A stretch of 64,000 nt of DNA from Burkholderia sp. 4M9327F10 (GCF_005503145.1 NZ_SCNV01000010.1:1-64000); one strand, 5' to 3'; shown: positions 1-10,947, counted from the first letter of the stretch. Notes: generated by a model from the letters alone, not told the origin. Made by a program: numbers and translations.

Positions 1-118
1 CCCAAAAATCCTCACCCCCCGCCCTTTCCGTTAAAATCTCCCGTTTAGCACTTTGCTCCACGGCCGCCTCGCGCGCCCCGGCGCCAGCGGCGCGGCCTCC
101 ATGCCCGAAAGGCACTTC

Positions 119-1126
119 ATGCTCACGTTTCAGCAAATCATCCTGACGCTGCAATCCTATTGGGACAAGCAGGGTTGCGCGCTGCTCCAGCCGATCGATA
201 TGGAGGTCGGCGCGGGTACTTCCCACGTCCACACGTTCCTGCGCGCGGTCGGCCCGGAGCCGTGGCGCGCCGCCTACGTGCAGCCGTCGCGCCGCCCGAA
301 GGACGGCCGCTACGGCGAGAACCCGAACCGCCTGCAGCACTACTACCAGTACCAGGTGGTGTTGAAGCCGGCGCCGGAAAACATCCTCGACCTGTACCTC
401 GGCTCGCTCGAAGCCCTCGGCTTCGACCTCAAGCAGAACGACGTGCGCTTCGTGGAAGACGACTGGGAAAACCCGACGCTCGGCGCGTGGGGCCTCGGCT
501 GGGAAGTGTGGCTAAACGGCATGGAAGTCACCCAGTTCACCTACTTCCAGCAAGTGGGCGGTCTGGACTGCAAGCCGGTGCTCGGCGAAATCACCTACGG
601 GCTCGAGCGTCTGGCCATGTACCTGCAGAAGGTCGAGAATGTCTACGACCTGGTGTGGACCGAGTGGGAAGAGCAAGGCCCGAACGGCCCGGAACTGCGC
701 CGCCTGTCCTACGGCGACGTGTACCACCAGAACGAAGTCGAGCAGTCCACCTACAACTTCGAATACGCGAACACCGATCTGCTGTTCACGTTCTTCAACA
801 GCTACGAAGCGGAAGCGAAGCGCATGATGGAAGTGCCGCTCGCGCTGCCGGCCTACGAACTCGTACTGAAAGCCGGCCATACGTTCAACCTGCTCGACGC
901 ACGCGGCGCGATCTCGGTGACCGAGCGTGCGGCGTATATCGGCCGGATTCGCAATCTGTCGCGCCAGGTGGCGCAGGCATACTACGAATCGCGTGAGAAG
1001 CTCGGCTTCCCGATGCTCGGCAATCCGGTGCACGGCGTGCCCGGCCTCACCACGGACGAACAGGACGCCGCGATGCCCGCCTGGGCGCCGCCGCTCAAAG
1101 TCGAACGCAAGATCGACGCGGACTGA
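119..1126 (+). CDS. glyQ: Glycyl-tRNA synthetase, alpha subunit
   Basis: The alpha chain of the bacterial alpha2beta2 glycyl-tRNA synthetase forms the catalytic core that activates glycine and charges tRNA-Gly in the cytosol. The 335-residue product opens with [20 protein letters not shown] and carries the class II blocks typical of GlyQ ([24 protein letters not shown] near residue 60, then [12 protein letters not shown] and [12 protein letters not shown]). The frame is open to position 53 with an earlier ATG at 101, but family proteins begin at MLTFQ, so 119 was chosen. It has a longer C-terminal tail than the roughly 300-residue enterobacterial form. glyS follows after 15 bases, implying co-translation of the two subunits. 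Identification is near certain; only the start is open. Confidence 0.97.
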   Translation: MLTFQQIILTLQSYWDKQGCALLQPIDMEVGAGTSHVHTFLRAVGPEPWRAAYVQPSRRPKDGRYGENPNRLQHYYQYQVVLKPAPENILDLYLGSLEALGFDLKQNDVRFVEDDWENPTLGAWGLGWEVWLNGMEVTQFTYFQQVGGLDCKPVLGEITYGLERLAMYLQKVENVYDLVWTEWEEQGPNGPELRRLSYGDVYHQNEVEQSTYNFEYANTDLLFTFFNSYEAEAKRMMEVPLALPAYELVLKAGHTFNLLDARGAISVTERAAYIGRIRNLSRQVAQAYYESREKLGFPMLGNPVHGVPGLTTDEQDAAMPAWAPPLKVERKIDAD

Positions 1127-1141
1127 CGAGAACACGAACAC

Positions 1142-3247
1142 ATGACTCATCCCCAACACGCCACCCTCCTCGTCGAACTGCTGACCGAGGAATTGCCGCC
1201 CAAGGCGCTCGCCCGTCTCGGCGACGCCTTCGCCGAAGGGATCGCCCAGCGCCTCGCCGCGCGCGACCTGATCGAAGGCGAGCTGTCGTTCGAACGTTAC
1301 GCCACGCCGCGCCGTCTCGCCGTCACGATCAGGAACGTGCGCAGCGTTGCGCCGGAAAAGCACGTGCGCGAAAAAGTGCTGCCGGTATCGGTCGCGCTCG
1401 ACAAGGACGGCCAGCCCACCGCGCCGCTCGCCAAGAAACTCGCCGCGCTGGGCTTCCCCGACTTCTCGGTGAACGATCTCGAGCGCGCCTCGGACGGCAA
1501 GGCCGACGCCTTCTTCCTGCGCTATGCCGCGCCGGGCGCAACGCTCGCAGAAGGCCTGCAAGCCGCGCTCGACGAAACGCTGAACGTCACGAAGCTGCCG
1601 ATTCCGAAGGGCATGACGTATCAGCGTCCCGACGGCACCAATATCCAGTTCGTGCGTCCGGCGCATCGCCTGACGGTGTTGCACGGCGAACAGGTCGTGC
1701 CGGTCACGGCGCTCGGCATCGATTCCGACGACACCACGCTCGGCCATCGCTTCCTCTCCGACGGTCTGGTGGCGATCCAGCACGCCGATACGTATGCCGA
1801 AACGCTGCATCACAAAGGCCGCGTGGTCGCCAGTTTCGCTGATCGCAAGGAAGCCATCCGCGCCCACCTGCTCGCGCAGGCCGAGGGCGACAAGGTGGTA
1901 ATGCCGGAAGCGCTGCTCGACGAAGTGACCTCGCTGGTCGAATGGCCGGTGGTCTACACCTGCCGTTTCGAGGACGAATTCCTGCAAGTGCCGCAGGAAT
2001 GCCTGATCCTGACCATGCAGACGAACCAGAAGTACTTCGCGCTGACCGACGCCAGCGGCAAGCTGCGCTCGCGCTTCCTGATCGTCTCGAACATCGAGAC
2101 GGCGACGCCAGGCGACATCGTCGAAGGCAATGAGCGCGTCGTGCGCCCGCGTCTGGCCGATGCGAAATTCTTCTTCGAGCAGGACAAGAAGAAGCCGCTC
2201 GCCGAGCGCGTGCCGCTGCTCGCCAACGTCGTGTATCACAACAAGCTCGGCTCGGCGCTGCAACGCGTCGAACGGGTTGAAGCGCTTGCAGGTGCGATTG
2301 CCGCCTTGACGAGCGCCGATGTCGCGCTCGCGAAGCGCGCCGCACGGCTCGCCAAGGCCGATCTGATCACCGACATGGTCGGTGAATTCCCCGAGCTGCA
2401 AGGCACAATGGGCACGTACTACGCGCGCCACGACGGCGAGCCGGAAGAAGTCGCGCTTGCGTGTACCGAGCACTATCAACCGCGCTTCTCCGGCGATGCC
2501 TTGCCGGCCACGGCAACCGGCACCGTCGTCGCACTGGCGGACAAGCTCGAAACGCTGGTTGGCATCTGGGGCATCGGCCTGCAACCGACTGGCGAGAAAG
2601 ACCCGTTTGCACTGCGCCGCCATGCGCTCGGCGTGCTGCGGATTCTGGTCGAAAAGCAGTTGCCGGTCGATCTCGTCGAATTGCTGCGCAGCGCTTATGC
2701 GCAATTCGCCGCGGTGCCGAACGTCGCCGATTCGACGCAAGCCATCTACGAATTCTGCATGGACCGCCTGCGCGGCCTCCTGCGCGAACGCGGCTACTCG
2801 GCCGGTGAAATCGACGCGGTGCTGGCGCTCAATCCCACGCGCCTGAACGACATCGTCGCGCGTCTCGATGCGGTGCGCGAATTCTCGGCTCTCAGTGAAG
2901 CCGCTTCGCTTGCCGCGGCAAACAAGCGCATTTCGAACATCCTGAAGAAGTCGGACGGCGCGCCAGTGGGTGGCGTGCAAGTCAACCTGCTGAGCGAAGC
3001 CGCAGAAAAAGCCCTGTACGCGCAACTCGAACAGGTGGCCCCGCGCGTTCAGTCGCAACTGGCGGCGCACGACTACACGGGTGCGCTCACTGCACTCGCG
3101 GCCCTGCGCGAACCGGTCGACACGTTCTTCAACGACGTGATGGTCAACGCCGAAGATCCGGCGTTGCGCGCTAACCGTCTGGCCTTGCTCGGCGCACTGC
3201 ATCAGCAGATGAACTGCGTTGCCGACATCTCCAGGCTCGCAGCCTAA
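1142..3247 (+). CDS. glyS: Glycyl-tRNA synthetase, beta subunit
   Basis: The beta chain of tetrameric glycyl-tRNA synthetase recognises tRNA-Gly and is needed for activity with GlyQ. The 701 residues match the usual length of about 690-700. The N-terminus [15 protein letters not shown] is the standard family opening, the middle holds the HD-like region (around [13 protein letters not shown] and [29 protein letters not shown]), and the C-terminal part (from about residue 590) resembles the DALR anticodon-binding fold. The gene lies 15 bases after glyQ and 24 bases before gmhB on the same strand, so glyQ-glyS-gmhB-plsC probably share a transcript. Confidence 0.97.
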   Translation: MTHPQHATLLVELLTEELPPKALARLGDAFAEGIAQRLAARDLIEGELSFERYATPRRLAVTIRNVRSVAPEKHVREKVLPVSVALDKDGQPTAPLAKKLAALGFPDFSVNDLERASDGKADAFFLRYAAPGATLAEGLQAALDETLNVTKLPIPKGMTYQRPDGTNIQFVRPAHRLTVLHGEQVVPVTALGIDSDDTTLGHRFLSDGLVAIQHADTYAETLHHKGRVVASFADRKEAIRAHLLAQAEGDKVVMPEALLDEVTSLVEWPVVYTCRFEDEFLQVPQECLILTMQTNQKYFALTDASGKLRSRFLIVSNIETATPGDIVEGNERVVRPRLADAKFFFEQDKKKPLAERVPLLANVVYHNKLGSALQRVERVEALAGAIAALTSADVALAKRAARLAKADLITDMVGEFPELQGTMGTYYARHDGEPEEVALACTEHYQPRFSGDALPATATGTVVALADKLETLVGIWGIGLQPTGEKDPFALRRHALGVLRILVEKQLPVDLVELLRSAYAQFAAVPNVADSTQAIYEFCMDRLRGLLRERGYSAGEIDAVLALNPTRLNDIVARLDAVREFSALSEAASLAAANKRISNILKKSDGAPVGGVQVNLLSEAAEKALYAQLEQVAPRVQSQLAAHDYTGALTALAALREPVDTFFNDVMVNAEDPALRANRLALLGALHQQMNCVADISRLAA

Positions 3248-3271
3248 CCGACGCAACCAGGCGAGCGCGCT

Positions 3272-3832
3272 ATGCCGACCAGCCCTAAAAAAGTCGTCGT
3301 CCTCGACCGCGACGGTGTGATCAACGTCGATTCGGACGCTTTCATCAAGTCGCCGGACGAGTGGGTCGCGCTGCCCGGCAGCCTCGAAGCGATTGCCCGG
3401 CTTAACCAGGCCGGCTATCGCATTGCGATTGCCACGAACCAGTCGGGCATTGGCCGGGGCCTGTTCGACATGAACGCGCTCAATGCGATGCATCTGAAAA
3501 TGCATCGCATGGCTGCGGCGGTCGGCGGACGCATCGACGCGGTGTTCTTCTGCCCGCACACGGCTGAGGATCACTGCGAATGCCGTAAGCCGAAGCCCGG
3601 CATGCTGAAGATGATTGCCGAGCGTTTCGAGGCCGATCCGGAGGAGACACCGGTCGTAGGCGACTCGCTGCGCGATCTGCAAGCCGGCGCCGTGCTCGGC
3701 TTCGCGCCGCATCTGGTGCTGACCGGCAAGGGCCGCAAGACGCTCGAGGCTGGCGGCCTGCCGGAAGGCACCAAAGTCCACGACGATCTGCGCGCCTTCG
3801 CGCTCGACTTTCTCGCCACAGAACACGCCTGA
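3272..3832 (+). CDS. gmhB: D-glycero-beta-D-manno-heptose 1,7-bisphosphate 7-phosphatase
   Basis: GmhB removes the 7-phosphate from heptose bisphosphate on the ADP-heptose route to the LPS inner core; it is a cytosolic HAD phosphatase. The 186-residue product has the DxD nucleophile motif VVLDRDGVIN (Asp12 and Asp14), ATNQSGIGRG as motif II, a zinc-binding set Cys94-x-His96-x5-Cys102-x-Cys104 and the acidic motif VGDSLRDLQAG. The zinc ligands separate GmhB from histidinol-phosphatase-type relatives. It starts 24 bases after glyS. The neighbouring acyltransferase is also an envelope-lipid gene. Confidence 0.94.
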   Translation: MPTSPKKVVVLDRDGVINVDSDAFIKSPDEWVALPGSLEAIARLNQAGYRIAIATNQSGIGRGLFDMNALNAMHLKMHRMAAAVGGRIDAVFFCPHTAEDHCECRKPKPGMLKMIAERFEADPEETPVVGDSLRDLQAGAVLGFAPHLVLTGKGRKTLEAGGLPEGTKVHDDLRAFALDFLATEHA

Positions 3833-3871
3833 CGCGACCTCCGCGCGTCCTTAACACTGACTGCCCCGCCG

Positions 3872-4630
3872 ATGCGCTTCCTCCGTTCGCTGCTGCTGCT
3901 GATCTACCTCGTGGTCTACACGATCCCCTACGCGATCGCCTGCTTCATCGCTTTTCCATTCATGCGCGCCGAGCGCCGCTACTGGATGGCAGCCGGCTGG
4001 TGCACATCGACGCTCGCCGTGGTGCGCCACCTGAACGGCATCGAGTACCGGATCGAGGGCTTCGAGAATCTCCCGGACGGCCCTGCCGTGCTGCTGTCGA
4101 AGCACCAGTCGGCCTGGGAGACGCTGGCGTTCCCGGCGCTGATGCCGCGGCCGTTGTGCTACGTGTTCAAGCGCGAACTGCTGTACGTCCCGTTCTTCGG
4201 TTGGGCGCTCGGCTTGCTGAAGATGGTGCATATCAATCGCAAGGACGGCAAGTACGCGTTCGAGTCCGTCACCACGCAAGGCAAGGCGCGCATGGAAGAA
4301 GGGGCGTGGATCATCATGTTTCCGGAAGGCACACGCACCCGCACCGGCACGCAAGGCAAGTACAAAACGGGCGGCGCGCGCTTCGCGGTAGCGACCGGCG
4401 CACCCGTCGTGCCGATCGCACACAACGCGGGACGTGTGTGGCCACGCAACTCGTTTCTCAAATATGCGGGTATAGTCACAGTGTCGATCGGCAAGCCGAT
4501 CGAGACGAAGGGGCTCACGCCCGATGAAGTGAACACGCGCGTCGAAACGTGGATCGAAGCAGAGATGCGCCGCATCGATCCTGCCGCGTACCGTGCTGAA
4601 GCCGGCACGTCCGCCGCCGCTCGAATCTGA
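3872..4630 (+). CDS. plsC: 1-acyl-sn-glycerol-3-phosphate acyltransferase (PlsC family)
   Basis: Members of this family transfer an acyl chain to lysophosphatidic acid to make phosphatidic acid at the inner membrane. The 252-residue product begins with a hydrophobic anchor (LLLLIYLVVYTIPYAIACFIAF), then the catalytic box as His78-QSAW-Glu83, a conservative HX4E in place of the usual HX4D, followed by the phosphate-binding motif FPEGTRTRTG (from residue 150). It follows gmhB by 39 bases. Family assignment is solid; whether it is the housekeeping PlsC or a paralogue for another lyso-lipid cannot be told from the sequence. Confidence 0.88.
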   Translation: MRFLRSLLLLIYLVVYTIPYAIACFIAFPFMRAERRYWMAAGWCTSTLAVVRHLNGIEYRIEGFENLPDGPAVLLSKHQSAWETLAFPALMPRPLCYVFKRELLYVPFFGWALGLLKMVHINRKDGKYAFESVTTQGKARMEEGAWIIMFPEGTRTRTGTQGKYKTGGARFAVATGAPVVPIAHNAGRVWPRNSFLKYAGIVTVSIGKPIETKGLTPDEVNTRVETWIEAEMRRIDPAAYRAEAGTSAAARI

Positions 4631-4689
4631 CGCGCCCACGCCCTCGACGGCGTATTAGCGCCGGGGCGTATTGCCCGAAGCCGAAACCG

Positions 4690-5553
4690 ATGCAGAAGTC
4701 TCCCACGCCGCAGCCCGCTGCGGCGCTCGATAGCCGGCAACTCGATCTGCCGCTCTTCGCCGAGCCGGCCCTCCCGCCGTCCACGCCGCCTTCGTCGCAG
4801 AAGCCGGACGCTCCCCGCGCGCCCGACGGCTCGAAGCTGCGCAGCCTGACGCTCGGCACGCAGACGCTCCACTATCAGTTGAAGCGCTCGTCGCGCCGCT
4901 CGATTGGTTTTGCGATCGACAGCAGCGGCCTGATGATCACCGCACCACGTTGGGTCACGCTGGCCGACATCGAAACCGCGATCAGCGAAAAGCAGCGCTG
5001 GATTTTCGCCAAGCTGATTGAATGGCAGACACGCGTCGAACAGCGCGCGCTGCCGCGGGTCGAATGGAAGGACGGCGCCCAGGTGCCGTACCTTGGGCAA
5101 CCGGTGCGCGTGACGCTTGGTGCACCGCAAGGAACGCTCGCCTTCGATGCAGAGCAGGCCGCGCTCGCGCTGCCGTTACCGTTGCAGGCCGACCCGCAGC
5201 AGATCAAGGATCGCGTGCAAGGCTGGTTGCAAGGCGAAGCGAAACGCCTGTTCGGCGAGCGCCTGGCGATCTACGCCGAGAAGCTGGGGGTGAGCTATCG
5301 CGCCTACGCGCTATCGTCAGCGGCAACGCGTTGGGGCAGTTGTTCGAGCGACGGCAAGATCCGCCTCAACTGGCGGCTGATTCACTTCCCGCTTTCGATC
5401 ATCGATTACGTCGTTGCCCACGAACTCGCGCATCTGCGCGAGATGAATCACAGCCCGCGCTTCTGGCAAACGGTCGAATCGATTTTTCCGGAATTCCGCG
5501 AAGCGCGGCAGACGCTCAAGCATCATCCGCCCGAGTTGCTGCCTACGCTGTGA
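4690..5553 (+). CDS. YgjP-like (DUF45) zinc metallopeptidase
   Basis: This 287-residue protein is a member of the YgjP/WLM-type metal-dependent hydrolase family, whose substrate is generally unknown. It shows the gluzincin-like motif His244-Glu245-LA-His248 with a third likely ligand His254 in EMNHSPRFW, preceded by the conserved RWGSCSSDGKIRLNWRL block. The first 50 residues are Pro/Ala-rich and probably disordered. It lies 59 bases downstream of plsC on the same strand and may be the last gene of the glyQ transcript. The active-site residues are complete, so it should be enzymatically competent. Confidence 0.85.
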   Translation: MQKSPTPQPAAALDSRQLDLPLFAEPALPPSTPPSSQKPDAPRAPDGSKLRSLTLGTQTLHYQLKRSSRRSIGFAIDSSGLMITAPRWVTLADIETAISEKQRWIFAKLIEWQTRVEQRALPRVEWKDGAQVPYLGQPVRVTLGAPQGTLAFDAEQAALALPLPLQADPQQIKDRVQGWLQGEAKRLFGERLAIYAEKLGVSYRAYALSSAATRWGSCSSDGKIRLNWRLIHFPLSIIDYVVAHELAHLREMNHSPRFWQTVESIFPEFREARQTLKHHPPELLPTL

Positions 5554-5577
5554 AGTAAAAGTGCTGCAGCGAAGCGT

Positions 5578-5973
5578 TCATTCCGCGCAGAACGTTTCCT
5601 GCAGATGCAGCCACCGCACCGTGGCGTGCGCGTCCATTTCCAGCACCGCCGTCGAGCGCCGCAGGTTGCGCTCGCCGCCGTCGGATTGCCTTTCGTTGTA
5701 CCGCACCACGGCCCCGCCCGGATACTGGGCAATGATCGTGCAGCCGGTAATCTCAATTTCGAAGTTCGGCCGCTTCCCGCCGTACTGCGCAAAAATCTCG
5801 CGCAGCGCCGGCCAGTCGAGCGTCGCGCCATTCGGCAGAATCATCGAAAATTGCGTGGAGAAATGCGCCATCAGGCGGTCCAGCGCACCCGCTTGCGCTG
5901 CGCCGGCATACCACGCCTGAACCGCGGCGTTGACGGCCTGGATCTCGTCGAAGTAGGGATTCGCGTCGCTCAT
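5578..5973 (-). CDS. NTF2/SnoaL-like domain protein
   Basis: A 131-residue protein with the pattern of an NTF2-like cone fold: an N-terminal helix region (IQAVNAAVQAWYAGAAQAGALDRLMAHFS), then strands including GCTIIAQYPGGAVVRYNERQ and a C-terminal AVLEMDAHATVRWLHLQET. Proteins of this class include DUF4440 and ketosteroid-isomerase-like enzymes as well as binding proteins, so the reaction cannot be assigned. It is transcribed convergently with the YgjP gene (24-base gap) and lies downstream of gloA on the same strand. It is described as hypothetical with fold-level confidence only. Confidence 0.7.
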   Translation of the reverse strand: MSDANPYFDEIQAVNAAVQAWYAGAAQAGALDRLMAHFSTQFSMILPNGATLDWPALREIFAQYGGKRPNFEIEITGCTIIAQYPGGAVVRYNERQSDGGERNLRRSTAVLEMDAHATVRWLHLQETFCAE

Positions 5974-6033
5974 CGTTGCTGTCCATGATTGCCGCCGACC
6001 GGCGCAGGTCGCGGCGCACCGCTCGCGTGAAGC

Positions 6034-6420
6034 TTATTGCTTCTTCTGGATGAACTCGATCTTGTAGCCGTCCGGATCGGTCACGAAAGCGATCACGGTA
6101 GTGCCGTGTTTCATCGGACCGGCTTCGCGCACAACTGTACCGCCTTGCGCCTTGATCTTGTCGCACGCCGCATACGCGTCTTCGACTTCGACTGCCAGGT
6201 GACCGAAACCGCTGCCGAGATCGTACGACTCGGTATCCCAGTTGTGGGTCAGCTCAAGCACGGTGCCATCGCTTTCGTCCTCATAGCCGACGAAGGCCAG
6301 CGTGAACTTGCCTTCCGGATAGTCGTTGCGGCGCAGCAGTTTCATGCCGAGCAATTCAGTGTAGAACTTGATGGAACGATCCAGGTTGCCGACCCGGAGC
6401 ATGGTGTGAAGAAGGCGCAT
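6034..6420 (-). CDS. gloA: Lactoylglutathione lyase (glyoxalase I)
   Basis: GloA converts the methylglyoxal-glutathione hemithioacetal to S-lactoylglutathione, detoxifying methylglyoxal in the cytosol. The 128-residue product has the standard start [26 protein letters not shown], the first metal-ligand His of LHTMLRV, the ELTHNWDT block, [13 protein letters not shown] with its His, and the final metal Glu in [10 protein letters not shown]. The open frame continues upstream to 6555, but the family start at 6420 fits both length and alignment. The next gene upstream is divergent (EamA transporter), so its promoter should lie between 6421 and 6658. Confidence 0.95.
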   Translation of the reverse strand: MRLLHTMLRVGNLDRSIKFYTELLGMKLLRRNDYPEGKFTLAFVGYEDESDGTVLELTHNWDTESYDLGSGFGHLAVEVEDAYAACDKIKAQGGTVVREAGPMKHGTTVIAFVTDPDGYKIEFIQKKQ

Positions 6421-6658
6421 CGCGTACTCCCTGTTGCTTGATGTCGAGGACGTAAATGTACCAGGAATCGCACAACGTTGCTGCGGGCCTCGCCGGCTCG
6501 CGGATGTTGCGCTCCAGCAGAGCGCGAACGGAATACATTCGCACAAAGGGGTCATCGAACCCGGGGCGTGCCGCTTTTGTTATCGTAAGGCGGATGCTCG
6601 ATCCCGCGCCTGTAGCCGGCGCTTCAGCGCCCCGCTTCCTGCCGACAATAACCATCCG

Positions 6659-7597
6659 ATGAGCACCACCGCCCTGCCCGCGCGCCGCGCCCCCGACAGC
6701 TTTGCCATCCTGACCATGATCGCGCTCTGTGCGATCTGGGGCCTTCAGCAGGTGGCCATCAAGAGCACCAATACGTTTCTGCCGCCGATTTTTCAGGCGG
6801 GCGTGCGCTCCGCCATCGCCGCGCTGCTGGTGTGGGGCTGGGCGCGCACCCGCGGCACGCCGCTGTTCCGCGACGACGGGACACTCGGCGCCGGGTTGCT
6901 TGCCGGCGTGCTGTTTGCGGGCGAATTCGTGTGCATTTTCCTCGGCCTGACGCTGACCAGTGCCTCGCGCATGGCGGTATTCCTGTATACCGCACCGTGT
7001 TTCACGGCTCTGGGGCTGCATTGGTTCGTCGACGGCGAGCGCATGCGCCGCATCCAGTGGGCCGGCATCGTGGTCGCCTTTGCGGGCATGGCGCTGGCGT
7101 TCGCCGACGGCTTCACACACGCTCATGCAGGCAGTCAAAGCTCGACGCTCGCAGGTGTGACCGGCGACGCACTCGGCGTGCTAGCCGGGGTGGCATGGGC
7201 CGCAACAACGGTCGTAGTACGTGCGACCCGTCTTGCCCAGTCGAGCGCCAGCAAGACGCTGTTTTACCAGTTGGCGGTGTCGGCGGTGGCGCTGCTCGCA
7301 CTGGCAGCGGGATTGGGGCAGGTGAAAGCGGCGACGATGACACCGATGGCGTTGCTTAGCCTCGGTTATCAGGCCGTGGTCGTCGCCTTCGTCAGCTATC
7401 TGGTCTGGTTCTGGCTGCTGACGCGCTACATTGCGTCGCGCCTGTCGGTGTTCTCGTTCCTGACGCCGCTGTTCGGCGTCACCTTTGGCGTGCTGCTGCT
7501 TGGGGAATCGTTCAGCGTGCGGTTTCTGCTCGCCGCACTGCTGGTGCTGGCCGGCATCGCGCTCGTCAATGCCCCGGCGCGGCGGCGCGGCGCCTAG
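6659..7597 (+). CDS. EamA/DMT-family inner-membrane transporter
   Basis: A 312-residue drug/metabolite-type transporter with two EamA repeats and about ten hydrophobic segments, starting AILTMIALCAIWGLQQVAIKSTNTFLPP and ending LLAALLVLAGIALVNAP. Members of this family export amino acids, metabolites or drugs, and the sequence does not reveal the substrate. The frame is open back to 6434, but that stretch is arginine/cysteine-rich and not transporter-like; the ATG at 6659 begins MSTTALPARRAPDSFAIL and fits the family. The gene ends 3 bases before the convergent rsmA stop. Confidence 0.87.
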   Translation: MSTTALPARRAPDSFAILTMIALCAIWGLQQVAIKSTNTFLPPIFQAGVRSAIAALLVWGWARTRGTPLFRDDGTLGAGLLAGVLFAGEFVCIFLGLTLTSASRMAVFLYTAPCFTALGLHWFVDGERMRRIQWAGIVVAFAGMALAFADGFTHAHAGSQSSTLAGVTGDALGVLAGVAWAATTVVVRATRLAQSSASKTLFYQLAVSAVALLALAAGLGQVKAATMTPMALLSLGYQAVVVAFVSYLVWFWLLTRYIASRLSVFSFLTPLFGVTFGVLLLGESFSVRFLLAALLVLAGIALVNAPARRRGA

Positions 7598-7600
7598 CGC

Positions 7601-8434
7601 TTAGCGCCTGGGCGCCGCGGCCACCAGTTGCGCCACCTGGACATACTCGGCAACCGGCACGTCCTCGGCACGGCGTTGCAGATCGAAGCCGATCGCCTCG
7701 AAGTCCACCACATGGCGTAACGCAGCGAGCGTATTGCGCAGCATCTTGCGACGCTGCGAGAACGCCGCGGTCACGACTTCGCCAAGCACCTGCTCGTCGA
7801 CCTGAGGCATTTCATGCGGCTCGTACGGGATCATCCTCACGATCGCCGAATCGACCTTGGGCGGTGGCTGGAACGACTCAGGCGGCACATCGAGCTGCTT
7901 GTCGATCACATAGCGGTACTGCAGCATCACCGAGAGGCGGCTAAACGCCTTGCTGCCCGGCTCCGCCACCATCCGCTCGACCACCTCGTTCTGCAGCATG
8001 AAGTGCTGATCGATTACGCAATGTGCGAACGTAGCGAGATGGAACAGCAGCGGGCTTGAGATGTTGTACGGCAGGTTGCCGACAATGCGCAGCGTTGGCT
8101 TGCCGTCCGGCGCATCGGGCGCGGCCAGCGAGCCGAAGTCGAAATCGAGCGCATCGCCCGAATGCAGTTCGAGCAGGTCGCCAAACTTCTTCTTGAGCCG
8201 CACGATCAGGTCGCGATCCAGCTCGACTGCATGCAGCGGCGCTTCGGGCGTGGCGAGGCGCTCGATCAGCGGCTCGGTGAGGGCGCCGAGCCCCGGTCCG
8301 ATTTCGACCATACGTTCGCCGCGTTGCGGACGAATCACGTCGACAATCGAATCGATCACGCCGGTATCGACCAGAAAATTCTGTCCGAAACGCTTGCGCG
8401 CGAAATGGCCCTGGTGCTGTCTGCTGGTGGACAT
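7601..8434 (-). CDS. rsmA: 16S rRNA (adenine1518-N6/adenine1519-N6)-dimethyltransferase
   Basis: RsmA (KsgA) dimethylates two adjacent adenines near the 3' end of 16S rRNA late in 30S assembly. The 277-residue protein shows [11 protein letters not shown] at the N-terminus, the SAM-binding [14 protein letters not shown] and the catalytic [14 protein letters not shown]. It is the last gene of lptD-surA-pdxA-rsmA on the minus strand, starting 32 bases after pdxA. The same order occurs in Escherichia coli, which supports the call. Confidence 0.96.
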   Translation of the reverse strand: MSTSRQHQGHFARKRFGQNFLVDTGVIDSIVDVIRPQRGERMVEIGPGLGALTEPLIERLATPEAPLHAVELDRDLIVRLKKKFGDLLELHSGDALDFDFGSLAAPDAPDGKPTLRIVGNLPYNISSPLLFHLATFAHCVIDQHFMLQNEVVERMVAEPGSKAFSRLSVMLQYRYVIDKQLDVPPESFQPPPKVDSAIVRMIPYEPHEMPQVDEQVLGEVVTAAFSQRRKMLRNTLAALRHVVDFEAIGFDLQRRAEDVPVAEYVQVAQLVAAAPRR

Positions 8435-8466
8435 CGAATGACGCTACAAAAAAGGAACGAAAAAAC

Positions 8467-9480
8467 TCAGGCCGCGCGACGGTGGCGCGCCATCGAAACA
8501 GCGGTGTCGATGGCGGCAATCAGGCTGCCCGAATCCGCGCGGCCGGTGCCTGCGAGGTCGAGCGCCGTGCCGTGATCGACCGAGGTGCGGATGATCGGCA
8601 AGCCGAGCGTGATGTTGATGCCTTCGCCGAAGGTCGCGTATTTCAGGACCGGCAGGCCCTGATCGTGGAACATCGCCAGCACGCAATCGGCTTCGTTCAG
8701 GTAACGCGGCTGGAACAGCGTGTCGGCGGGATACGGGCCGCGGGCGTCGATGCCCTCGCCGTTCGCGAGCTTCAGGGCGGGCGCGATGACGTCGATTTCC
8801 TCGTGACCCAGGTAGCCGTTTTCACCCGCGTGCGGGTTCAGCCCGGTCACGAGAATACGCGGCGCCGGCAAGCCGAAATGGTGGCGCAGGTCGTGGTCGA
8901 TGATGCGCAGCGTGCCGACGATGCTCTCCACCGTCAGCGCCGCCGAAACGTCCTTGAGCGGCAGGTGCGTGGTGGCAAGCGCGACCCGCAGCGGCCGCTG
9001 GCCGGTGCCGGCCAGCATCATCACCACGTGCGGCGTGTGCGTACGCTCAGCCAGATACTCGGTGTGACCGGTGAACGGCACACCGGCATCGTTGATGGTG
9101 CTCTTTTGCAGCGGCGCGGTGACGATTGCGTCGAACTGGCCGGCCACCGCGCCGTCGATGGCGCTATCGAGCAGATTCAGCACGTAGCGCCCGTTGGCGG
9201 CGTCGAGCTTGCCCGCCTGCGACGGCACGCCAAGCGGCTGATGCTGCACGCGGATGCGCGCTTGTGCGGCGCCGGAGAGCGCCTCCCAATTCACGCCGAC
9301 CGCGCGGGCCCGCTCGGCAAGCAGTCCCGCATCGCCCAATACGGTGAAATGCGCGTCGGGCCAGTGCGCGGCCGCCCCCGCCAACGCCTGCACGGCCAGC
9401 TCGGGACCGACGCCGGCGGGTTCGCCGGTCGTGATCGCGATCTGCAGCGCGGCGCGGGACGATTGGGCGGCCGTTGTCAT
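8467..9480 (-). CDS. pdxA: 4-hydroxythreonine-4-phosphate dehydrogenase
   Basis: PdxA oxidises 4-phosphohydroxy-L-threonine in the DXP-dependent pyridoxal phosphate pathway. The 337-residue product has the start [18 protein letters not shown], the metal-site histidines in [13 protein letters not shown] and [13 protein letters not shown], and the C-terminal block [27 protein letters not shown]. Its stop-start spacing from surA is only 5 bases, so it is certainly in the surA transcript. The length and all metal-binding segments agree with the family. Confidence 0.96.
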   Translation of the reverse strand: MTTAAQSSRAALQIAITTGEPAGVGPELAVQALAGAAAHWPDAHFTVLGDAGLLAERARAVGVNWEALSGAAQARIRVQHQPLGVPSQAGKLDAANGRYVLNLLDSAIDGAVAGQFDAIVTAPLQKSTINDAGVPFTGHTEYLAERTHTPHVVMMLAGTGQRPLRVALATTHLPLKDVSAALTVESIVGTLRIIDHDLRHHFGLPAPRILVTGLNPHAGENGYLGHEEIDVIAPALKLANGEGIDARGPYPADTLFQPRYLNEADCVLAMFHDQGLPVLKYATFGEGINITLGLPIIRTSVDHGTALDLAGTGRADSGSLIAAIDTAVSMARHRRAA

Positions 9481-9485
9481 GAGAC

Positions 9486-10871
9486 TTATTGCAGGCTCGG
9501 CTTGCCGACCTTCACGTCGACATAAGCGGTATCGCGCAATTCACGCAGCCAGTCCGCGTAGGCCTGTTCCGCCTTGCGCTGGCCGATCGCCTGACGCGCC
9601 AGATCCATCTGCTGCGCCACCGACCCTTCCGCCTCGCGGCGGCCCAGCACCTGGATCAGGTGGTAGCCGTATTCGCTGCGCACCGGCTCGCTGATCTGGC
9701 CGTCCTGCAGGCTGTTCATGGCGCGCTCGAATTCCGGCACGGTCTCACCCGGGCTGATCCAGCCGAGATCGCCGCCTTGCGAGGCCGAACCGTCCTGCGA
9801 ATAGGTGCGCGCGAACTTGGCGAAGTCGCCGCCTTCGGAAATTTCACGCTTGATTTCGAGCAGTTTCTGACGCGCCGCCGGTTCCGACATACCGTCGCCG
9901 ACACGCAGCAGGATGTGGCGCACATGAGTTTGCGTGAGATGGGTCGAATCGGAGCTCGCGGCGCCTTGCGCGGCGCGGCGCTCAACGAGGCGCATGATCT
10001 CGAAACCGTCCGCGGTGCGGATCAGGTCCGGATTCACTTCGCCCGGACGCAGCGTCGCAGCCGCCTTCACGAACTCAGGCGGCAGTTGCGTGGTGGACTG
10101 GAAGCCCATGTCGCCGCCCTTCGATGCGTCGGCTGCCTGCGAATCGGACTTGGCGAGCTTCTCGAACTTCGTGTCGCCCGTGGTGGCCTGTTGCAGGATG
10201 GCCTGGGCCTTCTGCTCGGCCGCGACGATATCGCTTTGCGCCGCGTTGGCCGGCACCTTCACGAGGATGTGTTCGAGGTGCAGGTCGCTCGTCAGGCCGA
10301 CGTTCGGCCCACGCTGGCTGGCAATGTAGTTGGCCACTTCGGCATCCGACACCGTCACCTTGCTATCCACTTCCTTTTCACGCAGACGCGACAGGATCAG
10401 CTCCGTGCGGGCATCGCGCGTAAAGGTCGACCAGGGCACGCCCTGGGCCTCGATCTTCGAGCGGTACACGTCGAGCGGCAGGTTGTTCGCCGCAGCGAGC
10501 CTCTCGAGCGTCTTCTGCACGGCGGCGTCGTCGACGGTGATGTTGTCTTCCTTGGCGCGCTGCAACTGGATGCGCTCCAGCACCATCTGGTTCAGCACCT
10601 GCTGACGCAACTGGTCGGTCGGCGGAATCGGTGCATTTTGCTGCTGCAGACGGTGCGCGATCAGGCCGACGCGCTCGTCGAGCTCGCGCTGCGTAATCAC
10701 GCCGTCATTGACCACGGCGGCGATCGTATCGACCGTCTGGCCGTTGTTGACCGCCACCGGCGCCTGCCGCGCCGCGTTAGGCAGATCCTGCGCCTGTGCT
10801 GGCGCGACCGACAGGAAAGAGGCCGCAGCGGCCAGACCGGCCGCGAGCGATGCCAAGCGAAGCTTTTTCAT
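9486..10871 (-). CDS. surA: Periplasmic peptidyl-prolyl isomerase/chaperone SurA
   Basis: SurA escorts unfolded outer-membrane proteins, LptD included, across the periplasm. The start at 10871 gives a classic signal peptide ([27 protein letters not shown]) with cleavage after AQA; the frame open to 10940 would put extra charged residues before it. The 461-residue precursor has the SurA N-domain ([20 protein letters not shown]) and two parvulin domains, around residues 180-295 ([13 protein letters not shown]) and 310-415 ([21 protein letters not shown]). It sits between lptD and pdxA, in the order known from other proteobacteria. Confidence 0.95.
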   Translation of the reverse strand: MKKLRLASLAAGLAAAASFLSVAPAQAQDLPNAARQAPVAVNNGQTVDTIAAVVNDGVITQRELDERVGLIAHRLQQQNAPIPPTDQLRQQVLNQMVLERIQLQRAKEDNITVDDAAVQKTLERLAAANNLPLDVYRSKIEAQGVPWSTFTRDARTELILSRLREKEVDSKVTVSDAEVANYIASQRGPNVGLTSDLHLEHILVKVPANAAQSDIVAAEQKAQAILQQATTGDTKFEKLAKSDSQAADASKGGDMGFQSTTQLPPEFVKAAATLRPGEVNPDLIRTADGFEIMRLVERRAAQGAASSDSTHLTQTHVRHILLRVGDGMSEPAARQKLLEIKREISEGGDFAKFARTYSQDGSASQGGDLGWISPGETVPEFERAMNSLQDGQISEPVRSEYGYHLIQVLGRREAEGSVAQQMDLARQAIGQRKAEQAYADWLRELRDTAYVDVKVGKPSLQ

Positions 10872-10947
10872 GATTCCCACAGATACTCCAATGATGTCGG
10901 GCGCGCCCCGCCCGTCTTTGCGCATTCTATAGACGTTCACACAACCG

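Noticed and set aside
1..118. Promoter for glyQ with TAAAAT near position 32
   Set aside because: The -10-like hexamer lacks a matching -35 and the upstream sequence is cut by the window edge.
512..3826. 1104-codon open frame on the minus strand, antisense to glyQ-glyS-gmhB
   Set aside because: It is a mirror frame of high-GC genes: Arg/Gln/His-rich, no family pattern, and glyQ, glyS and gmhB on the other strand are certain.
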